Source of the DNA: JAAYGT01 sp050252075
GTDB lineage: Bacteria; Pseudomonadota; Gammaproteobacteria; Burkholderiales; Burkholderiaceae_B
Assembly (NCBI GenBank): GCA_050252075.1
Contig: JBFWLP010000109.1
Location: 1 to 10,248 of the forward strand
Length of the DNA stretch: 10,248 nt
Direction: 5' to 3'
The translations under genes were made by a program, and so were the position numbers. Below the pieces are notes generated by a model. It ran no database searches and had not been told where the DNA came from. It saw only the letters and a program-made list of their open reading frames with translations. Numbering within the stretch: position 1 is the stretch's first letter; every line of letters begins with the position of its first letter. Positions 5,682-10,248 of the stretch are shown in pieces.

Positions 5682-6896
5682 CTACGTTTTACGGGCGCGC
5701 CGTGGCAGTAATGCCAGCACCATCAATGTGCAGAGTCCGGCAAAGGTGAAGGCGTAGTCGTAATGACCGGTGGCGGCAACGAAGGCGGCGAAGGCCGCCG
5801 GCACCAGCATATTGACCACCCCCACCATGATGCTTGAGCCTGCGGCGGTTTCCGAGATCAGGTTGGCGGGAGAGCGGCGGGCTACTTCGGCAATCTGCAC
5901 GCCGTTCCAGCTGGCGGCCGAGCCGCCGGCAACAAAGGCCAGAATGACCATTGCCCAGAGTGGCCAGTCGGGTGAGCTCCAGCCAAGCAGGGCGGTGGTT
6001 GTGGCCGAGAACACGGCGGCAATGGCCAGCGACGCGGAGGTAGATTGCAGGTAGTCGGAAAGCCAGCCCAGCCCCACTCGGCCGATCACGCCCCCGGCCT
6101 GCATGACGGCGAATACGATCCCGGCGGCGCCGAGCGAATAATTCAGGCGGTCGATCAGGTAGATCACCGTGAAGGTGAACCAGCAGGTTTGCGAGACGGC
6201 AAACAGGCTGCCCACGATGGATATTTTCATCAGGTCGCGGCTGCTGGTCAGCGAGGCCAGCGGCGCCTTGAACGTGCGCAGCCATTGCAGCTTGGGCAAC
6301 GACAGGCGTTGCCGTCCGCCGGCCGGCGGTTCATCGAGCCGGGCGCTGGCACGCCAGGTGAGCAGGGTGGGTATGAATACCAGCAATATGCATACGAAAA
6401 GCGCCGGGCGCCACCCGGCAAGCGCTACCATCAATGGAATCAGAAGACCGGCAATAACGCCGCCCAGCGGCACGCCGGCTTGCTTGATTGAGAAGATCAG
6501 GTTGCGTTTGCCGGGCGGCGAAAAACGCTGCAGCACCTCGCTGCCGGCGGGGTTGGCCGCACCGGTGCTCCAGCCCATGACAAAGCAGGCCACCAGCGCA
6601 ACGCTGACGCTGGGGTGCATAAACAGTGCCATGGCGGCGGCGCCCAGAATCAGGGTGAACTGCAGGCATCGCATGCCGCCGATCTGTCGGAACAGGGTGG
6701 AGCCGGCGACCAGAATGGCCAGGCCGCCCAGCGAGTTGCTGGCGGTCAGGTAGCCAATGGAGCTGCCGCTCCATCCGAACTCTTCGGACACGGCCGGTGC
6801 GATGATGGGAATGAATCGGCCCATAAAAGACGATGTGGTTTGCAATACAAAGATCGCTACGATCGGTATCAGCCAGGGCGGTGCTGCCTTCTTCAT
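5682..6896 (-). CDS. MFS transporter
   Basis: A 404-residue, 12-helix-type major facilitator protein of the inner membrane. Hydrophobic helices run from WLIPIVAIFVLQTTSSFMG (about 8-26) to FAGLCTLMVLALLP at the C-terminus. A polar central loop (RASARLDEPPAGGRQRLSLPKLQWL, split here, about 180-205) separates the two halves. A GRVGLGWLSDYLQS segment (about 272-285) matches the MFS loop between helices of the second half. Length is typical and both ends look intact. It is the last gene of a reverse-strand operon, starting 23 bp after the cupin gene stop, with no strong RBS. The substrate is not evident. Co-transcription with a GST and a cupin hints at export or uptake of a small organic compound, by inference. 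It converges with the RTX gene over a 76-bp gap that shows no clear terminator. Confidence 0.88.
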   Translation of the reverse strand: MKKAAPPWLIPIVAIFVLQTTSSFMGRFIPIIAPAVSEEFGWSGSSIGYLTASNSLGGLAILVAGSTLFRQIGGMRCLQFTLILGAAAMALFMHPSVSVALVACFVMGWSTGAANPAGSEVLQRFSPPGKRNLIFSIKQAGVPLGGVIAGLLIPLMVALAGWRPALFVCILLVFIPTLLTWRASARLDEPPAGGRQRLSLPKLQWLRTFKAPLASLTSSRDLMKISIVGSLFAVSQTCWFTFTVIYLIDRLNYSLGAAGIVFAVMQAGGVIGRVGLGWLSDYLQSTSASLAIAAVFSATTTALLGWSSPDWPLWAMVILAFVAGGSAASWNGVQIAEVARRSPANLISETAAGSSIMVGVVNMLVPAAFAAFVAATGHYDYAFTFAGLCTLMVLALLPRRARKT

Positions 6897-6919
6897 GGGG
6901 GCTCGTGTTTCGCTCTTGA

Positions 6920-7486
6920 TTAATTTTGCCGTGGCGCGGCATCCAGTGGTTTCAGCAGGCGCCGCAGCCAGTGACCGTGCCGCTCGATCGCCGCCTGAAT
7001 GTCGCGTTCATCGGCCAGCTCAAAACCGCTGAATTCAAACCCGGGCGATACCGAGCAGCCCAGCAAGGCATGGCCGGCGGGATCTTCCGGCTCGGCGGCA
7101 AACCAGGAGCCGGCCGGCACGGCGGCCTGCAAGGCCACGCCGCGTTTTGGGGCGGCCGTGGTGTCAGCCGCCGGACACAAATTGCCATGCCCCAGTGGAT
7201 TCCCCAGGCGATGCGTGGTCAGCGCGCCGTCGGGCGAAAGCACATGCAGGGCCACAGGCGTTGTGCCAGTGTGGAAATACCATGTTTCGTCAGCGTCGAT
7301 ACGGTGCCAGGCCGACCAGGCGCCGTCGGCCAGCAGGTAGTAAATTGATGTGGCGGCGCAGCGCGACCGGCCCTGAAACGGTACCTGAATGTCCGAGCGG
7401 AACGTTTCCCGGTAGTAGCCGCCTTCTGGATGTGGCTGCAGCTGCAGCTGACGCACCAGCTTGCTGACCGGGGAGTCGTCGCTCAT
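6920..7486 (-). CDS. DUF985 (Cupin_5) family protein
   Basis: 188 residues of a single-domain cupin of the DUF985 family. Signature motifs are HPEGGYYRETFRS (19-31), ATSIYYLL (45-52), SAWHRIDADETWYFHTG (58-74), where H61, E67 and H72 are positioned like cupin metal or ligand residues, VPAGSWFAAEP, and the C-terminal LLGCSVSPGFEFSGFEL. Members form a beta-barrel; most have no assigned reaction, and some are described as sugar-epimerase-like. Length is normal. The ATG at 7486 overlaps the GST stop as ATGA, so it is probably translated by coupling with the GST. The metal-binding assignment is inferred from the motif alone. Confidence 0.88.
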   Translation of the reverse strand: MSDDSPVSKLVRQLQLQPHPEGGYYRETFRSDIQVPFQGRSRCAATSIYYLLADGAWSAWHRIDADETWYFHTGTTPVALHVLSPDGALTTHRLGNPLGHGNLCPAADTTAAPKRGVALQAAVPAGSWFAAEPEDPAGHALLGCSVSPGFEFSGFELADERDIQAAIERHGHWLRRLLKPLDAAPRQN

Positions 7487-8178
7487 GCCGTTTCCAGGCT
7501 GCGAGCAACGGCGGGGCGCGCAACGAACGCATCACGCACTCGCCCCACATGCGTAAATTCTGCAAAGTTGACCAAATCGCCGGCTTCGTAGAAACCGGTT
7601 AAGTTGTGCACCCACGGGAAGACGGCCATGTCGGCGATCGTGAAATCATCGCCCATGATCCAGCGCCGGTCGGCCAGCCGCTGATCCAGTACCCCAAGCA
7701 GGCGGCGCGTTTCGGCCACATAGCGATCCCGGGGACGCTTGTCTTCGTAGTCTTTGCCGGCAAACTTATGGAAAAAACCAAGCTGGCCGAACATGGGGCC
7801 GATTCCTCCCATCTGGAACATCAGCCACTGGATCGTTTCATAGCGTGCCGCAGGGTCGGTGGGTAGAAAGCGCCCGGTTTTGTCTGCCAGATACTGCAGG
7901 ATCGCACCCGATTCAAACAACGCCAGTGGCTTGGCGCCCGGGCCGTCGGGATCGATGATCGCGGGAATTTTGTTATTCGGATTCAGCGAAAGAAACTCGG
8001 GCGACAGCTGGTCATTGGTCTGGAAATTGACCCGGTGCGACTCATAGGGCAGGCCGGCTTCTTCCAGAAAAATGGTCACTTTCAGGCCGTTCGGCGTGGG
8101 CAGAGAATAGAGCTGCAAGCGGTCGGGGTGACGTGCCGGCCATTTCCGGGTAACGGGAAAGGCGCTCAAATCTGCCAT
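7483..8178 (-). CDS. Nu-class glutathione S-transferase (YfcG-like disulfide-bond oxidoreductase)
   Basis: 231-residue cytosolic GST of the YfcG/YghU group. The N-terminal thioredoxin-fold domain has LQLYSLPTPNGLKVTIFLEE (21-40), with the T28-P-N30 motif that replaces the usual catalytic Ser/Tyr/Cys and contacts glutathione in this class. It also has NPNNKIPAI (66-74, cis-Pro) and FESGAILQYL (88-97), the glutathione gamma-glutamyl-binding ES pair. The helical C-terminal domain includes QWLMFQMGGIGPMFGQ and the N-capping TIADMAVFPWV. E. coli YfcG is the closest protein I can recall; ours carries about 19 extra N-terminal residues. Known members reduce disulfides and peroxides with two GSH rather than conjugating. 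It is the first gene of the operon, with AGGAG 6 nt before the ATG. Confidence 0.9.
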   Translation of the reverse strand: MADLSAFPVTRKWPARHPDRLQLYSLPTPNGLKVTIFLEEAGLPYESHRVNFQTNDQLSPEFLSLNPNNKIPAIIDPDGPGAKPLALFESGAILQYLADKTGRFLPTDPAARYETIQWLMFQMGGIGPMFGQLGFFHKFAGKDYEDKRPRDRYVAETRRLLGVLDQRLADRRWIMGDDFTIADMAVFPWVHNLTGFYEAGDLVNFAEFTHVGRVRDAFVARPAVARSLETA

Positions 8179-8184
8179 GGTTTG

Positions 8185-8189
8185 CTCCT
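8185..8189 (-). promoter_or_regulatory. Ribosome binding site of the GST gene
   Basis: AGGAG on the reverse strand, 6 nt before the ATG at 8178. It confirms the start and marks the 5' end of the GST/cupin/MFS operon. Confidence 0.75.
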
Positions 8190-8340
8190 GTGTTCAGCGC
8201 GGGTGTCTGTGCGGTTTCCCGATCCAGCAGTGGGCGGGTTTTTGCTGATTGCATTGTACCCCTCAATACGGATGCGTTTTTGGCGGCTCGTCACGCTAAA
8301 ATCGCGGCTTTAACGGCAACCCTTTTCTCACTACCCTGCG

Positions 8341-9582
8341 ATGACCACCAAAACTGCAGTTCTTGACAGCACAGAGGCCCCCGCCGAATTACCTGCCGAG
8401 CCGCCCGCTCCCAAGCAGACCAAAGGCACGTTCTTCGTGGGCATCGTTGGTGCCGCAGCGTTCGCGCATTTGCTGAACGACCTGATCCAGGCCATGCTGC
8501 CGTCGATCTTTCCCATGCTGAAAACGCAGTTTTCCCTTACCTTCGGCGAGATCGGGATTATTGCATTGACCTACCAGGTCACGGCCTCGTTGCTGCAACC
8601 CTGGATTGGCCTGTACACCGATAAATATCCCAAACCTTACCTGCTTCCCGCCGGCATGGTCGTGACGCTGCTGGGAATCGCCTTGCTGGCGACCGCCGGC
8701 AGTTACCCCATGCTGCTGGTGGCGTCGGCCGTGGTGGGAATCGGCTCGGCCACCTTCCATCCCGAAGCCTCCCGGGTTGCCCGTATGGCGTCGGGCGGGC
8801 GTTTCGGTACCGCACAATCCACGTTTCAGGTAGGGGGCAATACCGGATCGGCGATCGGGCCGCTGCTGGCCGCCGCTATCGTTGTGCCGAACGGGCAACC
8901 GGCGGTGGCGTGGTTCATGGTGGCCGCGTTGCTGGCCGTGGCGGTTCTGTTTCGGCTGTCGCGCTGGACGCTGTCGCACGGCAACGCCCAGCTCAAGGGG
9001 CTGGCCCGCAACCAGAAAGCCGGCCTCAGTCGTGGGCGGGTGGTGCAGGCCATTGCCATCATCTGCATTCTAATGTTCGCGAAGTTCGTGTATATCGCCT
9101 CATTCACCAATTACTTCACGTTCTACCTGATCCAGCGTTTCGGGCTGGCCGTCCAGGAAAGCCAGTTGTTCCTGTTCCTGTTCCTGGCCTCGGTGGCCCT
9201 GGGCACCTTTGCCGGCGGCCCCGTCGGAGACCGCATCGGCCGCAAAGCCGTGATCTGGATTTCCTTCATGGGCGTTGCCCCGTTTGCTCTGGCGTTGCCT
9301 TACGTCAACCTGTTCTGGACAGCTGTTCTGGCCGGCATCATTGGCCTGGTCATGTCCTCGGCCTTCGCCGCACTGGTCGTGTACGCCCAGGAAGCCGTCC
9401 CCGGGCGGGTCGGCCTGGTTTCCGGCCTGATGTTCGGACTAATGTTTGGAATCGGCGGCATCGGCGCCGCCGCCCTGGGACAACTCGCCGACATACACGG
9501 CATCGTCTGGGTCTACAGCATCACCTCATTCCTGCCCCTGCTCGGCCTGGCAACAGCACTATTGCCGGGGACTGAAAGGTGA
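8341..9582 (+). CDS. fsr: Fosmidomycin-resistance-type MFS exporter
   Basis: 413 residues, close to the 406 of E. coli Fsr, with co-linear similarity throughout. Matching blocks are AHLLNDLIQAMLPSIFPML (42-60), FSLTFGEIGIIALTYQVTAS (64-83), LYTDKYPKPYLLPAGM (91-106), the hallmark FHPEASRVARMASGG (139-153), FQVGGNTGSAIGPLLAA (162-178), GGPVGDRIGRK (292-302, MFS loop motif) and VVYAQEAVPGRVGLVSGLMFG. It is an inner-membrane proton-driven drug efflux protein; Fsr exports fosmidomycin, an inhibitor of DXP reductoisomerase. The first 28 residues are a Pro/Ala-rich cytosolic extension. The ATG at 8341 lacks an obvious Shine-Dalgarno. It is divergent from the GST operon across 162 bp. A palindromic repeat starts just after its stop and may end transcription. 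A damaged copy of its 3' end lies downstream. Confidence 0.93.
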   Translation: MTTKTAVLDSTEAPAELPAEPPAPKQTKGTFFVGIVGAAAFAHLLNDLIQAMLPSIFPMLKTQFSLTFGEIGIIALTYQVTASLLQPWIGLYTDKYPKPYLLPAGMVVTLLGIALLATAGSYPMLLVASAVVGIGSATFHPEASRVARMASGGRFGTAQSTFQVGGNTGSAIGPLLAAAIVVPNGQPAVAWFMVAALLAVAVLFRLSRWTLSHGNAQLKGLARNQKAGLSRGRVVQAIAIICILMFAKFVYIASFTNYFTFYLIQRFGLAVQESQLFLFLFLASVALGTFAGGPVGDRIGRKAVIWISFMGVAPFALALPYVNLFWTAVLAGIIGLVMSSAFAALVVYAQEAVPGRVGLVSGLMFGLMFGIGGIGAAALGQLADIHGIVWVYSITSFLPLLGLATALLPGTER

Positions 9583-9584
9583 GA

Positions 9585-9635
9585 TTGGGGTCAGAGTAAA
9601 TTTGGGGTCAGAGTAAATTTTTGCTCTGACCCCAA
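9585..9635. repeat. TTGGGGTCAGAG palindromic repeat (REP/RAYT-type)
   Basis: The core TTGGGGTCAGAG occurs directly at 9585-9596 and 9602-9613 (17-bp tandem with TAAAT spacer) and inverted at 9624-9635. The last two form a 12-bp perfect stem with a 10-nt loop. Such units are scattered between genes in many Beta- and Gammaproteobacteria and are thought to be spread by REP-associated Y1 transposases (RAYT). No RAYT gene is present here. It begins 2 nt after the fsr stop, so it could also act as a transcription terminator or mRNA 3' protector. Confidence 0.8.
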
Positions 9636-9640
9636 TTTCG

Positions 9641-9776
9641 CTCGGCCTTCGCCGCACTGGTCGTGTATGCGCAGGAAGCCGTCCCCGGGCGCGTTCGCCT
9701 GGTTTCCGACCTGACGTTCGGACTAATGTTTGGAATCGGCGGCATCGGCGCCGCCGCCGGGTACGGAGAGGTGAGG
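9641..9776 (+). pseudogene. Degenerate partial copy of the fsr 3' end
   Basis: 9641-9758 matches fsr 9357-9474 at constant offset 284 with 7 mismatches in 118 bp (about 94%). It then jumps to a segment (GCCGGG..AC..A.AGGTGAG) resembling the fsr end around 9565-9584, so about 90 bp, or 30 codons, are missing in frame. Substitutions include synonymous ones (TAC to TAT, GCC to GCG) and G-to-R, G-to-D and M-to-T changes. This points to an old copy or an imported homologous fragment rather than a fresh duplication. There is no start codon or promoter, so it is a non-functional remnant. It sits between the palindromic repeat and a convergent RTX-like remnant. Confidence 0.85.
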
Positions 9777-9780
9777 GGGG

Positions 9781-10122
9781 TTAGCCGGCAGGCGGGCCAA
9801 AACTGAGAACTGCGTCTTCACTCACGGTCAGAGAGTATTGACCGGCTCCAATAAGAACAATCGCCTCGTGTTGGACACTATCTGCCGTTGGATGGCTATC
9901 GTATATCAGCAGTGCATCGTTCTCGAGGTTTGTTCCTGAAAACGTTTTATCGGCCGAATCATAAGTTCCACGGATAAACAACACTGTGTTGCCCAATAGT
10001 GATGGTCCCTCCGTAGATGCAACGGTTAGGGCCGAACTAACGTTGGTACTCAAGATGTTATCGGCTGTTGTAGCGGCCGCAGACGTATACATAGCCAACG
10101 AAATTTGGTCGGTGGTTGAGAT
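9781..10122 (-). pseudogene. C-terminal remnant of an RTX/hemolysin-like secreted protein
   Basis: 113 residues end at TAA 9783-9781. The pattern NTVLFIRGTYD (45-55), ENDALLIYDSHP (67-78) and HEAIVLIGAG (85-94) is typical of the C-terminal, type I secretion-associated region of large RTX or hemolysin-type calcium-binding proteins. No nonapeptide repeats are left. Upstream, at about 10122, the frame runs without a stop into the end of an IS256-family element. The apparent open frame to 10230 is thus an artificial fusion, and everything N-terminal is displaced beyond the insertion, out of view. Its AT content is higher than that of fsr next door. It is a different protein from the RTX gene at 3944-5605. 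Confidence 0.65.
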
Positions 10123-10248
10123 GGGAGTATCCGTTTTTTTGTGGGCGAGGCGGTTTAACAACTTCACCCTCTGGCCTGTGTGAACCGGTCGCCGAACATG
10201 ATGGCAAACTGATTCATGGCCGACTTCCAATCGAAAGCAGCGCGCACC
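10122..10248 (-). mobile_element. End of an IS256-family insertion sequence (partial)
   Basis: The element contains the last codons of a transposase (see 10164-10247) plus about 42 bp of non-coding end. The outer end reads GGGAGTATCCGTTTTTTTGTG on the + strand (split: GGGAGTATCC then GTTTTTTTGTG), which resembles the GGGACTGTC-type terminal repeats of IS256 relatives. The exact boundary (10122 or 10123) is inferred. The other end, and so the target duplication, lies outside the window. Confidence 0.7.
10164..10247 (-). CDS. IS256-family (mutator-type) transposase, C-terminal end only
   Basis: Only 27 residues plus TGA are in the window. They include DWKSAMNQFAIMFGDRF, the characteristic C-terminal ending of IS256-family DDE transposases (commonly W-x-x-A-L-N-x-F-A-I-x-F-x-D-R). 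The catalytic domain lies beyond the right edge. The element sits inside an RTX-like gene on the same strand. Recognition rests on this short motif alone, but it is distinctive. Confidence 0.78.
   Translation of the reverse strand: MRAAFDWKSAMNQFAIMFGDRFTQARG

Noticed and set aside
8253..8258. TACAAT as -10 of a GST operon promoter on the reverse strand
   Set aside because: The hexamer is good and well placed (leader ~68 nt), but no -35 match lies 16-18 nt upstream, so it is only a weak possibility.
8260..8340. Promoter and Shine-Dalgarno for fsr
   Set aside because: TAAAAT near 8296 has no partner -35 at proper spacing and no purine-rich site precedes the ATG. I see nothing supportable in this half of the divergent intergenic region.

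Overview
The window is GC-rich, with strong G/C third-codon positions. It carries proteobacterial genes (an Fsr-type transporter, a nu-class glutathione transferase, RTX-type secreted proteins) and a TTGGGGTCAGAG palindrome of a type common between genes in Beta- and Gammaproteobacteria. A betaproteobacterium, perhaps of the Burkholderiales, is the best guess. No rRNA or tRNA is present to confirm it. The sequence is draft scaffold: it holds a 100-N gap at 2173-2272 flanked by an exact 127-bp duplication.

Left part (1-5605) is a mosaic accessory region. Two co-directional genes of unknown function (2-1168, partial, and from 1183) are broken near 1690-1714, where a compact reverse-strand module begins. 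That module is an Abi_2/AbiF-type HEPN protein (1715-2703) preceded by its own promoter (-10 TATAAT) and a short, highly structured RNA (about 2722-2797) ending in a terminator-like stem and U tract. This is the layout of an RNA-antitoxin/HEPN-toxin phage-defence locus and is the most interesting item here. On the other side lies a RecB/Cas4-like nuclease fragment (2838-3446) missing both ends. It is followed by an unrecognised reading frame (3436 to about 3950), and then a headless repeat protein (about 3944-5605) with 66-residue tandem repeats, four RTX calcium-binding nonapeptides and a probable type I secretion C-terminus.

Middle part (5682-9582) looks like ordinary chromosome. A reverse-strand operon encodes a nu-class GST, a DUF985 cupin and an MFS transporter. 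GST and cupin overlap by ATGA. Divergently transcribed is a full-length fosmidomycin-resistance-type exporter (fsr).

Right part (9583-10248) is rearranged again. A palindromic repeat sits directly after the fsr stop, followed by a diverged, internally deleted second copy of the fsr 3' end. Beyond it is the C-terminal remnant of another RTX-like secreted protein on the reverse strand, interrupted by the end of an IS256-family element whose transposase tail runs off the window.

The intact genes that could work together are the GST/cupin/MFS operon (small-molecule or thiol-linked detoxification, inferred) and the Abi protein with its RNA (defence). Most other pieces are fragments left by recombination.
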